DNA of 64,000 bases. It comes from Campylorhamphus procurvoides. Its lineage: Eukaryota; Chordata; Aves; Passeriformes; Dendrocolaptidae. Below, piece by piece: positions 11,801 through 25,200 of the stretch; the stretch's first letter is position 1; each line of letters begins with the position of its first letter. The notes beneath the pieces were generated by a model, which was given only the letters and a program-made list of their open reading frames with translations, had not been told where the DNA came from and did not search any database. The stretch covers positions 884,376 to 948,375 of the forward strand of contig WBMV01000141.1 in the NCBI GenBank assembly GCA_013396655.1. Reading direction: 5' to 3'. Both the position numbers and the translations under genes were made by a program.

Positions 11801-14800
11801 GGTATTGCCTGGGACACAGATAGTTGCCAGAGAGGTCAGAAATGCACTATAAGGTAAATTTGAAGACAGGATAAAATTGAGTGTGTTAGAATTCTTCTAG
11901 AGAAAGCTGATAGTATGAAGTTTCTTGCTGTCTGGCTTCAAAGAAATAAAATCTCTGAAGACTACTCTTGAGAAAAATCTCTCACTTGGCATCATTTATT
12001 TTGTCTCTAAATGAAGAACAAATCTTTTAAGTCTGAAGAACATTCTACTTTGCTTTTATCTTAGCCTGGTCATGCAAACAGGGCATAGCGACAACAGAAA
12101 TGAATCCAGACTCACAGGTGGTTCAGATTTCCTACATTCTCCTCTTTGTTAAATTTATGCCATTTTTCATTTTTGTATCTTACCCTTACGCATTATTCAG
12201 TCATAAAAATCCCTTCTATTTAAACATCAAAGGGTACTTTAGGTTAAAAAATGTGTGTTTAATGGATCATATATTTAAATCAAACTGCAGTTATTGGGAA
12301 GCTCATCAGTCAAAATAACAGCATAATCTACTTTGGTTTGTGGGCTGGTCTCTTGTCTGTTTTGACACTGAGATGTTGATTCACAGCCTCAAGACAGACT
12401 GTGATGTTGTACCCTACTAAGTAGGAATACCTGTTGGTTATTTTTCCCACCAGCAGAATAATACTGAATGGGTGGGACCTGAGACAAGTATTATGATACA
12501 ACATAAGGTAGATAATTTTATGGGTGACTGAAAGAACCTGAACTCAAAAGTCATTTCTGTTTCTAGACCAAAAGAGTAATTAGTAATTGTCTACAAGAAA
12601 AAAGTCAAAACTGTGATTGCAGTTGTTATGATGGAAATCAAAGTGTGTTTTCAGAAAGTTTATAGTCATCCTGGCCACTTAGCAATTCAGAAAAGTTTGG
12701 AGTAAGACTGTTTTAATTCTTAGAAACAGTATAAATAGCAGATGCTGAAAGGAAATGTCTCAGTTGAACCATTCTTTTACTTTATTTAGCTTTAGTTTTG
12801 TTTCCTGCTGCATCTCATAGAAACTTCAGGTCAGATGTAACCTCTTTGGGTACATTACTACTCTTGCCAGCTGGGAAGAAACAAGCAAGGTCTTCACCAA
12901 GTAGCCAGAATGGTTATTGATAGAGTGTCACTCAGTTGCCATGCTCCCAGTTCTAAAAGGTGGGAGGGGAGGCTTTCATGGATCAGACAGTGAGACACCA
13001 CTTGGAAGAAAAGAAAGAAAAGAGGCAGAATAAATGAACTGCAGGGGAAAAGGGAAAGAGAATTTCCTAAACTTCTTCAAAAGGCTTTGGCTCGGTTTTT
13101 TTTGGAAATGGGAGCTCAAGGGACAGGGCATCATCCTTTCTAAGATGCTGAGAAGCACACAGAGGCATCAGAAGAAAATAAGTTACAAGGCTGGGAAATG
13201 TCACTAGCAATATAATGGTCTGTTTTCCCTCTCTCACTCCTACTTTCTTCCAATTTCCAATTATTCAAAGTGGGTTGTGATCAGCCAGGTGACCCTGGTA
13301 GGTGATTTCCCTGGAGAGTAAGTAAACTACAATATTTAAATGTAGTGTTTGATACAAGTGTAAGCCAAGCGTCATCTTTTTATGGCTGAAAAAGAAGGAA
13401 ACGCAAGAGACTTATGATTTCACTTAAACAGTTGTGCTAATAGCCAGATTGGCTGGTGTCAATGTGCCTAAGAGAGGTCTCAGCATTTTTCTGCTGTAAA
13501 GGAAGAAATCACAAGAGACACTCTTTTCCCCTGTCTTAACCAGGTGTTTGCTATTTGATCTCAGTAATGGATAGAATTGTGTATCCTCTTTATTTCTTCT
13601 CTTGTATGTATTGAGTATTTAATCTCTTTCTACTGAACTCTGTTCTTTAAGTTTTATTCTGGTGTCCATTGAAAGCTAGAAGGTAGCAAAAAGGCTTTTA
13701 GCTGAATACTAGCTGTACTGGACAGGTTGTAGTTTTGTGGTTCACAAAAACGAATTTGCAACAGTCCTCAGTATACTTGTGAAATACAAAAAATAAAAGA
13801 GGTATTTAGAAATGTAGGGTTGCCATACTGAGTCTGGGTTGAGATCCATATTGTCTAGAATTTTATCTCTGGGAGTGGCCAGATGTTAATTAAAGTAGTG
13901 TTTTTATATAAAATTTGAACATGTTCTGTTGCCAATATAACATCAGTTTTGGCAGAGGAAATACATGGCATCTACTAACAGGCAAGCAAAATGAGCTTTA
14001 TGAAGGAAACTAAAATAATACATCTTTGGCTTTCTTTGTGTAAAATAATTCATGGCTAATTGTAAGCAGATACTACACTTAAATACCGGGTTACATCCTA
14101 AGCTGATGCAAATCTTACAGTTTCATAGCTATCAGCAGGGCTCTTCTGAGTGACATGCTCACGGTGTGATTCATAGTGAGAAAGACTGATTGTGTTAACA
14201 GAAATTCCAATTGAGTTAAATTTTCTTCACTTTTTCACTCTTTGAAGTCTATTTTAATGTCCTTCTCTCTCTCAATTCAAAATGTTATACTTCATTTGAA
14301 TTTATAAAGAAAGTTAAACAGAAGCTTAATCTTGGTCTGATTCTCTACTGTTCAGTACTCTTTGTAGCCACTTCAGAATAAATGTGAAAGGTTTCCACTT
14401 GTATTTAGTGGCATTTGGTATTCATTGCACCCAAGTATAAATGACAAAAAGGATAGAGGGCAACATATGATAGAAGTAAAAAGCCCCAGCAGAACTAAAG
14501 GAAAGCAGTGGCTGTTTCTGTTCATGATTCTTTGATTGCGGTAGATTCATCACAAAAAATAGATACATGTTTTGTGAAAACCAGGTGCACAGTATATTCT
14601 GTGCTATGTCAGAATGCTCTCTACATAGGATTGTTTACAACAGACACCCAAAAGAGGTTTAAAATTGTATCCACCTTATAAAATGCCAATGCTAATTACA
14701 TGTAAATTAGTATACGTTTCCACTCACTTTATGCATCCAGAAGTCAGACTGGCTTCAAAACCCAGAAAAGCTGAGTTGTTCATGGTGTAACTTCATGTGG

Positions 14801-15944
14801 TTTAAAATATTTTAAAAGACTCTCTGCTATATTTATGTTGCATCTGACTTTAAATATATTTTCTAGCAGTGCCATACAGAAAAAGAACATCAAAATATGA
14901 AATACAAATATTCAGTTAGATGAGATAAAAAAGTTAACTTGACTCCTTGGTGTCTTAAGCAGATTATAGTTTTTATCAAGGCTGAAGATTTCTAGTAAAA
15001 CAAGCTATTTATCTGCTCTCAGCTTTCAAACTATAGTTTTTTATTGCTTTTTTCATTGTGTACCAAGCATATCAAATATTCCACCACATGCTAACACTAT
15101 GAATTGGTTATTTCAAACCTGTTAAGCCCTGTATACTTTGGCAAAAGAAGAGAGAACACTGTTACTAAAAGACTCAGCAAATATGGAGAACATTTTTCAT
15201 AAGTTCCAAAGAAAAGTTAATTAACAAACCATATGGGAGTAAATAGGAATGAAAAAAGATGCTGTGCTAGCATGAAAACATCAGACTGAATAAAGGCAAT
15301 TGTATGTGCATTCCAGAGGAGAAATAAAAGCAGTATATTTTTACTGAGAGAGCACCTCTGTGTCTGACACAGTAACTCTGGTAATAATATCCTAGTGGCT
15401 TATGATAAAAACAGTTTTAGGCTTTTGCATTGAAAAGTATGATCTAAAGAAACTCTTCTCAGTAGCTCCTTGAGAAGGGAAGCCCTCTGGCAACTGAGTT
15501 CTGTCTTTGCCTGCAACTCCCTATACACATTACCAGGGGCAGCCTGGCCTCAAAAGCTGGTTTCCCAGCATTCACCTAACTCTGGCTAGATCTAAGTCAA
15601 AACCTCTAAATTAAACTCATTTTGGTCACTTGAAAAAACTGTCAATATATGTGACATTATGCACTGCAATTAGAAGTTCACAGCAAAAACGATTCTTCTT
15701 GGCAAATTACAAAAGAGAGGGTACCATATGTCCTTGCATAACTAGTAGCAGTGAGCTGCTGCCAGAGGATCAGTATGGAAGAAGGGACATGATGCCCCAT
15801 TGTTAGGGCATTCTCACCAGAGCTGGGGCATTCACAAGCGACAGCCTTGCAGTACTCTTCATCTCAGTTACAAGAGGGCTTGAGTATGGTTCCTGCCACA
15901 AAGGTTGTGGGGATTTCATTGGTGGAAGGTTTCTGGCATTTCTC
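11801..15944. other. unique DNA, no gene seen
   Basis: About 4 kb of AT-rich sequence without recognised repeats. A short purine-rich patch (GAAGAAAAGAAAGAAAAG, near 13006) is the only low-complexity feature noted. Confidence 0.5.
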
Positions 15945-15975
15945 TTATTTATTTATTTATCTATTTATTTATTTT
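15945..15975 (+). repeat. (TTAT)n microsatellite
   Basis: Seven to eight TTAT/TTTA units with one interruption (TTATC at 15960). Confidence 0.95.
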
Positions 15976-18900
15976 AAAGTTAATCCAAATTTAACTCATA
16001 AAACAAACGGAACCGGGAGGTAGGAGGTCTGAGTATCCTTAGACTGAAAACAGGAACTGAATCCAGATTGTTTACTTTCTGGACAAAAGGTTTAAAATCC
16101 AAACTACTATAGAACATTTTAAGTGAAGGAGACAACAATAAGTATGGTTTTATTTTATTACTTCATTTTTACAATCCCTTAAACATCTGTCCTCAGGAGC
16201 AATTTAAACGCTTAGAGAGAGCTTCTTACACGTGTCTGAGAACGTTTGATTAATTTCTACTGAGTTCTTGAATACTTCTGAGGGCTAAAGATCAAAGATC
16301 CCAGGTCCTCTTAAAAATCGGTACAATGTAGCTCTCTAAATATGCATCATTTCAGTGGAAGAGCTTGTTCCCCATCAGAGACATGCAATTCTTCCATGTT
16401 TTGCTCAGTCCTTGCAAATGGTAAGTGTATTTGAACACAGAGATTCACCTGGAAACACAGTCTGCATTTGCAATATTATAAACCAGCAATTACTGAAAAG
16501 ACTTGTTGGCTCATATGCTACTCATTTATGGTGGTGTTACCTATGTGAATATGGAAAGGAGCTTAACATATACCATTAACAAAACCCATAGAAACTCTAT
16601 AAAGTGTGTTTTACCTGATTACATTGTGAGTAATTAGAGTAGTACCTAGAAACCATAATTAAAATCAGGGCTTGTTTGCATGAAGCGGTATGGAAGCATG
16701 ATATAGAGAGGGTCCTGACCTCAAAACAAATAATGGAAAATATTACATATCAGCATTCTTGCTATACATTATAATGTCTCAAAAAAAGTTCTCAAGGGTA
16801 ACATTGAAATTTCAAGAAAGCTAGAAAAGAGTATTTTAGTATTTTTTAAAACTCTTCTATCCTATGCCACAATGGGTTATAATTAACATTCTAGCTGGAG
16901 GATAATTAATATTGGTTCTACTCCATCATTTTTATGAGGTAAGTGCAAAGGTTAATGTTAATTCTCTGGCACATTCACACAAGGTAAGAACTCATTCATT
17001 TGCAGCTATGTCTGTGAAATATGTAAGCAGGACTTTTTGGACAGGAAATTGTTTTTGAGGCAGTGCACTGAGAAAGTGTTTTGGGTATAGTGGTTAACAA
17101 CCCATTTGATTTCATCTGTAGCATCTTTGTGCAAATTTTTGCAGTCAGTAACTTAACATTCCAAATCATCACAAACTATTAGGGGAAATAATAGTTTATT
17201 TCCTGAAAACATTAGTAGAGGAGAAGCTCACCTAACACTGAAGCAAAAAACCCAGGACAGGTTAATTTTTAAGTTCAAAGACTTGGAATATTGTGCAGTT
17301 CCAAATCAGCTCTGAAATTGTATCACAAAGTCCCCAAAAATGTTGATATAGGGAAGATTTGTCTTAATGTGGTTTAGAAGGGAAGTAAAAGAGAATATTT
17401 TTGTAGGGTTTTTTTTCCCTTACCACCTTATTCAACCATCCATGTTAGAGGGAAATAAGCATTTGTTACTTCAGGATCACAGACAAGATATAAAATACAA
17501 GAATGTTTAAACTACATAATGAGGGAATGTGAAGGAAGCAAACTTTGAAAAAGTAGAGCATATACCTACTTTGGGAACTGCTGTGAAAGTTACCTGTTCA
17601 ATGTCTCAACAAGAGATGGGTGCAGTTGGAAAGGAGTGTGCAAAGGCCAGAGCACACATTATTCCTGTCCAGAGAAATTGCTGCAAGAGGAGGTATCACA
17701 CCAAGTGTCTGGATGTACGTGCAATGCACATCCCTGTCCCGTTTTGCTAAGGTGTGGGATGGGGAAACAAATGTACAACTGACAGTCGAGGAAATTTATA
17801 GCTTGTCTATACAAAGAGCAAGAACAAGATACAGCAAGGGTTGCTGCGAGCTTTCAAATGCAAAACCATCCCTAGCATTTCCTGCAGTATCTGTCTCTTT
17901 GTCTGGCTTGTCTCCTTGGCTCTGAACTGCAAGTTTCACAGCAGAGAAGAGCTCAAGGGAAAATAATTCATCTTGCTGAAGTGGGTTTTTCAGTTTAGGT
18001 TCAGTACCAGTTGACTGCCCCCTAGTTTGAAGCTTTAAATGAACTAGTTTGAGTGTCTCTGTACTTGTAACCACTTGGGAGGGTAATTTGGGAAGATAAA
18101 AGCTTATTGCAATTGCATAATTCTGTCTCAATTTTATTCAATTTACGTAAATGCTGATTTAACTCGTCTGAATTTAGTAAGTATTTGAAAATGCTGAGTG
18201 GCACATAAAATAGTTTTTATGACTTTCACCTCATTTAAAGATCAAAATTTAAGCATATGATTAGTCTAAAATTAAATTTTGCTGAATACAGCTGGCTTGC
18301 TAGATAGGTATCTAAATGACTTGACTGAGGATTCAGGTGACTAATTCCCTCCCATGGTGCAGCATAACTTACACAGGGCTGCTAGGCCAGTGCTCTGCTT
18401 CTGTTGCAGGTGAAAGGAAAGAGCAGGACCACAGGTAGTAGTGCAGCATTTTTTTGAGATGAGCCGCTGAAACACAGCCTAGCAGTGCTCTCAGTAGCAA
18501 TGTCAAGGAGCACCAAATGCAGACAGAATGCTTTGGTCTTGCCATATTGAAGAGTACTAAAGCAAGTTACTTTCCAGAGTACAGACATGGTATTCAGCTT
18601 GGCAAAACAAATTAAGGGTAAAATAGGTTTGAGGACAAAGAATTCATTGGAGATTGTAGTCCAGAATGCTCATGAGATATTATTTCAACCTGATATATCC
18701 TAAAGGAAAGGCAATCTCATGGAGTTTCTGGACCCAGGAGTCAATGGTGAGGTGGACACTGACAGTATCGAGCTCTGTCTGAGAAACTAGGTGTAGTATT
18801 TACTCAAAATAAGCAAAAAGCTGCTTAGAAGCTTACAATCCTAAATTGCAGTAGTTATAAGGTCTAAAATAAGAATAGAAGAATAAATAGGCAAATAATT

Positions 18901-21029
18901 CCACAATTTTCTAACCACTGCTTCTGAAGTATCACAATTTTTCTTGAAAAGTCAGATTTTTCTACACATACTAAAATGCTGAATAGCAAGAAGATGTTCA
19001 ACCCAGAAGTATAAATAGGAAGTCAGTTTGTGCTTGCTTTTAAATCAAGAAAGAATTTGTAGTCAACAATGACAACTCCGCCAGAGCTGTAAAGTTTTTT
19101 TTTGTAAAGTTATAAATTGAGGCAACAAAATAAACCATACGCATGACAAAGTCCAATCAAACAATATTGCTAAAGAATATTTATTATAAAACCAAAATGT
19201 CGGGGGGATTCAGCTTCACAGATACTCTTTTTTTTTCTTATTAGTTTTTTTTTTTTCCTTCTGTGAGATTAGTATGTTGCTAGCTCTTATTAGTTTTCCA
19301 GACCCGGATGGATTACTGGTATGCTTTGTTAAGCATTATTTGTATTATATTTTCTCTTAAAGCTTAGTAAAACAGAGAAATGAAGATTGCAGACAAATCT
19401 ATAAATTGCTGTCCACTGCTGATGTTCTTGGAACTATGACCTTAATAGTGGCCAGTTACACCAATTATAATTGCTCTTTTTATTAGCTCTGCTGTTCTCA
19501 TTTTGCACCTACACACTGCCAGGGGTTCAGTGCGGTCAGGAAGTTGAGGAAGCAATTCTAAGGAATTAAAGCTTTTTGACATGTGTTTCTACAATACATG
19601 TACTTAATCTGGGATTTGGATTATTTTTCAGGCAAATAAATACTGGGGGAAAAAAAAAAGTTTTGAACCTCTGCAGAACAGACAAGAATATTCAGTGAGA
19701 AGTGTGAGAACAATTAGAGGTCACTGAGAAATTAAGTGAGATATTGGAAAAAAAGGTAAAATAAAAGGATGCAGAAGGTCACAATAAAAGAATTTTGAAA
19801 ACAATTTTAATGTGTTAGCAGAGGGAGTTTGGTATCATCAATGCCCAGTCCCTCAACAGCTCAGCAACTGTGACGCTTACAGGATATCTCAACGGCTGTG
19901 CTCCTTCAGTTCTGTGCTGTGTAATCTCGGTGGTTTGTTTTCCAGGAGTTCCAAGACAAAAGTCGTGAATAACGATGGCAATTTAAAAGCTAATCTAGTC
20001 AAAATATAAAAAAAAGATATGCTAGGTTGAGCCTTATCGTTCCAAATGTTCTAACCTGTTCAAAGAAGGTATGTATTATTACTGCTCTGTGTTTATGTAT
20101 ACATTCCTTATGGCTATGATCAAGATTTTCTAGCAAATAAAGCTTTCTGACACACTTACACTTCAAATTTCTTCAGAACAGGGTAGCAGGTGTCCCAGGA
20201 CAAATTCATACGCAACTTTGCTGGTAACGTTCCTGCACTATAACCTATAAATTGAGGCATAAATTTAGTTCTCATTTAATATTTGCTCACTTTCCATAAC
20301 AACCTCCAATAAAAGACTGCTAAATTGCTTTAACAATATATTTTATGGTAGGACTGCCATAAATGCATGAGAAAGACTCTGCTTATGATTGCCAAACTAA
20401 TATTTTTCTATGTCCATTATTTCTAATCTCACTATAAGGTTTCATACTTTACAGAGGTTTATTTGAGTAGGAACTTGCTAAACTTCTTCATAATATTTTA
20501 TTAAAATTATTTAATGCCATTTCTGTATAGAAATTATCCAGTAAAAATTCACTTCCAGATTTCAATTGCTGTGTAGGAGGGTATATTTTAGGATAAATTA
20601 TCATTATTTTCTTTTCACATATTTAATTTCCATGATAATAGTCTCATCCCACTATGTTTTAGCAAAGAATTCTATGAATAGTTTAACTTCAATTTCTATT
20701 GGTTTTCCTACAGTAGGAAATTAGTTTTGAACCTTAAACAAACATTGTTTACAACATTCAAGTAATACCAGTTGACACACTTGTCATCATTATTTCTTTG
20801 TATGAACCTGAGAATTATAACTCCTGTTAAAATCATACTAATTTAACAAGCTACATCTAAAGCCTAAAGCTTGTGAAAGTAGTATGTGCCATAATTTAAC
20901 CTAAGGGTGTCATGGAATGTGTGATAATCACTGGTCTGTTAATAGCCACTGGTTCTTTTTCCCTTAAACACCTTAGCTAGCAGTTTTTTTTTTTCTTAGA
21001 AAAATGTCATTCTTACAGTGTATTTTGAC
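15976..21029. other. unique DNA, no gene seen
   Basis: Overlapping open frames on both strands at 17.5-18.2 kb (up to 111 codons) have no domain, no splice-site framing and are mutually exclusive, so they are treated as chance. Sequence around 19.3-19.56 kb has the balanced composition of conserved non-coding DNA, but nothing specific can be assigned. T-runs occur at 19241-19256 and near 20990. Confidence 0.45.
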
Positions 21030-21180
21030 ATATCTAATGACAGTTTCATAGCACATTTGGTAGCAGCTGTTGATTTTTAAGGTCATTGGCATATCTTCCA
21101 GCACTTGATAGCACTATTAACAATGTAAATATTGTGATATTTGTGTATTTTAGTGCAGTGTTGCTTTAATGTGTAGGAGG
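21030..21180. promoter_or_regulatory. candidate conserved non-coding element
   Basis: Unique 150-bp stretch with TTAACAATG (SOX-like), TGTAAATA (forkhead-like) and paired ATATTGTGATAT words, lying between two T-runs. Motif content only; conservation cannot be judged here. Confidence 0.2.
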
Positions 21181-23640
21181 GAGATTTTTTTTGTCTCTTT
21201 TATTTTTTTTTTTAAAGAATGATCTGAGTTTGTCCATTTTTGGATTCCATTTCTGTACCTTAGCTATTTTTCATCAAGGCATCCTGAAGAAATAAAATTC
21301 TTGGATTCTTTATGAATACCAGTTTGATATATTATACAATTCCATTAAGTATAGTTCTAACAAAGCACAATTTGATGCAACAGCCAGTTTTCTTGTCATG
21401 AAAATGAGATCTGAAATTTCTATGCACTTTTGGAAAAACAGAAAACATAAATCTTGCCATCCCTACAATGTACTGTGAATACAAGAGCAATACATTTGCT
21501 GAGAACAGACTTAAATATTTACAAATGCATTGATCAAAATGTTTCTTTGCAAATACCTTTCAACCCACGGGTTATTTGAGAATGCGTCACTGTCCATCCT
21601 GAAGCTTATTTTTGAAGCTTGGTGATCTGAGGTGTCTTCAGAGAGAATGACCTCAAAACCTATTCTGTGACAGCATTAGTGACACACAGATCTGATTGTG
21701 AATTCTGACATCATAAAGTGACTCCTATGTTGTCAGCAATGTGATTGCCATAGGAGGAACTGTGTGAATTCAGGTTATCCTAACCTGGAGAGGAGGGCCA
21801 GGGAAGACAATATCTCAAAAGCATTTTTGGCTTTTACTGATTCTAAGGTGCTTTCTGTGGAAACAGTGTATCTAAATTCACAAATGTCACTAAATCTCTT
21901 TTTTTTTTCCCCCAGAAACATTCTTGAGGAAGAAACAAAAATAATCAGATAGAAAATGTTAAACAACTATCTTTTTGGTCTCAGAAAATATTAATAACTT
22001 CTATAACTTGTTCATTTTATGCAATTCATAAAGGGTGTGTTTTAATGAAAAAATGTGCATTGTTCCTTTCAACTACTAAAATTTTATATTTGAGTGTGTA
22101 ATAAATATGCCATTAGAAAATTCAGTGTTGTGAAGAAATAGAGGAATCACAGTAGAAATTCTGACCTGCTTTATGCCACCAAGAAATCATCCTTGACTTT
22201 CACAGAGTAGGTAATATAATTGATGGAGAACCTTGCTAATTTATTCTATGTGCTTTTTTGGGTCTCTCTTTATGTGAAATAATAATAATAATTTAAATGG
22301 ATTTTTTTTCCCCAGAAAATATGTTTCCTCCAGAAACTGCAGTAGTTTCATGAGCATCCTCACTTTGAATAGAAACAGCATCAATGACAGCATCATTTAT
22401 GATGATGAGATTAGAGCTTGTTTCACTCAGGAACACTTTCCTGCCTAAGTAAAAGCACCTTTCCCAAAGATAGTTGGATGTTTTCTCGTCTTGCATTCCA
22501 GAATATCTCTCTCTGGTATGAGAAGAGATAAACTCTCACACTGGGGAGGGCCTGGGAGGAGGCCAGTGAAGATAAACACCTTGAAGAGAACAGGAGATGT
22601 GTCTTTCTCAGACCTCAGGCCTTTTGCAGCACTGTTAGAAGTTTTCCCTTGTACGTCTAGTGTTCTTGACTTTGGAATAAGTTCTCCTGAACTCCTTGCA
22701 GGGCCTGGCATTTTGTGGATACCTGTGTGTTATCTTCACAATTTCAAAGACGAAGAAAAGACTACAGTTTTTTCCCTGACAATTATCCAATACTAAAAAA
22801 TTGAGTTCAAATTATATACAAAATATTCCTTTAAAATGTTTAATGTTTAAAATTCCTTTGAACTGCTCTATATCTTTTCAGAAAAGAAAAACTACCTTCA
22901 AATACAGTGAAACTGAGTGACATATGCCAAGTTTCTCATTTCAAGGACTTGAGACAGGAGCAGAAAATAATAAGGCACTGTAATGTAAATAAAGGTGATA
23001 AGGAGGATGCCTTTTAAAAATAAAAAAGAGTGTACAAAATAGTATAGCATTATATATGGTGACTACAATATCATATTGTTCTAATTTTTACTGCATCTTC
23101 TAATTTGCCCATCTAAATTGCAAGCCTAGTTTAATACATTTCAACTGCTTTGAACGTTAACCCCAAGTATTTGTTATTATCTAGATACTTTTAATTATAG
23201 AATTTAACTTACTGCTAATAGTAAAGCTTTCTGAAAATACTGTTATTATGGTTGTGCTGGAATACAGAGAGGGTTTTATATTGCTCTTATTGATTCTCTT
23301 TTACACAGCTTGCCTTGCCATGATTTCTAGATCCAGCTGAAATTTCTGAAACAGGGGGAATAATTTGAAAGACTTCTTGAGAGCTTTGCTTCTTTGTGAA
23401 GAGAGTCTTCCACATTTACCACCAGCTAAAAGGTTATCATAGATTCTCCCATCTGCTCTTTGCATTTTGAACCGAAAAAGTGATTCATGGCCATGTTGTC
23501 CCACAGCTTTATAGCTCGCTGCTTCAGCCTAATCTTCTTGATTTCCCACATTTTGCACTGTATCATTAATTTCTGGGACAAGGCAAGAAATGGTACTGGC
23601 TCACACTCAAAGTCAAGTAGTGCGGACTTTACAGGCTAAA
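21181..23640. other. unique DNA, no gene seen
   Basis: Contains a short (AAT)n run near 22278-22292. Open frames between 22.29 and 22.80 kb occur on both strands and have no recognisable domain. Confidence 0.45.
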
Positions 23641-24034
23641 TGTGTGTGATGGTGTGGACTGACGCTCACCTTCTGTATTGTTTTTGGTTTGGGCCCTTCC
23701 TGGTAACTAGGGTCATAACTAAGGAAGTATTCCATCTCATTTCTTTATGTAAGCAAAGATATAAAGAGGGGAGTCGGTAGTCAGGGGGGGCATCCTTCTT
23801 CCGGCAGTGCTGGAGGGCAGAGGAGCTCCCTGCAGTCACTCTGCTGTGGGAGTGGGCCGATGTGCGGATCTGCTGATCAGCCAGCAGGGTTGGGAGGAGG
23901 TGTCCTGAGATTCAGGAATGACAGTTTTTTTGGATAGAGGGAAGTGAAAACTTGGAGGGGCATTTGGGGCCTCAGTCCTGGGCCCTTTGGCTCTTGGCAT
24001 TTGGCCAATTTCAACCGGTCACACCTTCTACACA
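23641..24034 (+). mobile_element. solo LTR with target-site duplication, probable plus orientation
   Basis: Seen: the element starts TGTGTGTG and ends CTACACA, giving matched TGTGT/ACACA ends. It is flanked by GCTAAA (23635-23640) and GCTAAC (24035-24040), so five of six duplicated bases are identical. A TATAAAG box at 23760-23766 lies about 120 bp in, followed by a GC-richer leader, which suggests plus orientation. No AATAAA hexamer was found, which leaves the orientation less certain. Length is 394 bp. No internal retroviral sequence adjoins it. The family is not recognised. Confidence 0.7.
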
Positions 24035-24838
24035 GCTAACAACTACAGCCATGGAAGAACCAAGAAAGACGAATTTTGACAGCAAAAAAGGCATTTTTAC
24101 TATTGTTTCCTCCTAGTACTAATAATTGAAAGGGATTTTTCTCTTCTACTAATAATGATTATTCACTTTATTTAACTTTTTCTATTTTTCTCTTTTTTTT
24201 TCAAGTAAGATTTCTTTTCTGCATCCTTAATGTATTCCGCAGTTACATGCTACCATATGGCTCCACAGGGACTAGATTCCTACACTCAAATGACACTGAT
24301 TTCACTATCCAGGGTCTCTCTCATTTTAACTGTATCTCCCAAGTGTTGATGCTATGTCAGCATTTTCACAGTTAGCTCAATTACTATCTATTTATAACAG
24401 AGTGGCAAAAATTTTCAGAAGATTTGTAACTGAATGGAGGAGTTTCAGGGTAGGGTTGTGTGAGGAGTATCAATGAAATAATGTAGCAGCTTAAAATGTT
24501 TTGAGGGAATGTACAGTGAAGGTATATGTGTGCAATTTGCAGTTGCAGCCATTTTCAGACGCAGTTTTGTGCCTGGAATAGGAGGTATGTAGTTTTGAAG
24601 TTTCTGGTTGTTTATAAATTAAAATTAGAGCTTAGAAATTCTGTGTATTTTAGTTAGGTATTTGAAAATTTTGTGTACAGCTACAGTCTTGAATTTGAGT
24701 GACCTAATTAAATGAAGCTGCATTCGCAGAATTTTAGAAAACTTATGAAAGGATTCTTCTAAATTATTTCCTAAATTCTAGGGAAAGGAGAGATTCAGTA
24801 TTATCAAGAGAACGTTTTTAATCAAGAGAAATTATGTA
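24035..24838. other. unique AT-rich DNA, nothing recognised
   Basis: No gene or repeat family seen. Confidence 0.45.
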
Positions 24839-25200
24839 GTCCAGAGGAAGGTTCCCAAGACAGTGGGACTGGACCACTTTCCGTGAGGAAAGGCTGGGAG
24901 AGCTTGCCTGGGTCATCCGGGAGAAAGAATAACTTCAGGGGTACGTAACAGCACCTCCACATCTACAAGGGGTCATTGAGCTGGGCTACTCACAGCAGAA
25001 TAGGGTGGGAGGGTGAGAGAAAACACGGACAAGTTGCAACATGTTCATGCTGGGTGTGAGGTAAAACTTTTTCCCATGTGTTCCCATGGGGAACAGTGGA
25101 GCAGGTCACACTGAAAAGCTGCACAATCTCCTGGGGGGATTCAACCCATGACTGGTGTAAATCCTGAGCAGCCTGGTCTGTCCCCTGGGCTGTAGCTTTA
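24839..25200 (+). mobile_element. CR1 LINE internal/3' fragment, divergent
   Basis: Plus-strand order of CR1 landmarks: GTCCAGAGGAAGGTTCC, GGACCACTTTCCGTGAGGAA, GGCTGGGAGAGCTTG, then GGAGCAGGTCACACTGA and CTGAGCAGCCTGGTCT. These correspond to EERL..L, to the region encoding the HWN-like end, and to the 3'-UTR. It is strongly diverged and lacks the terminal octamer tail. The frame is closed. Confidence 0.7.

Noticed and set aside
15945..15975. TTAT run as an A/T-rich regulatory site
   Set aside because: A simple microsatellite explains it.
17529..18204. Overlapping frames on both strands at 17.5-18.2 kb as a small gene
   Set aside because: They are mutually exclusive, begin at non-ATG codons or run into AT-biased sequence, and resemble no family.
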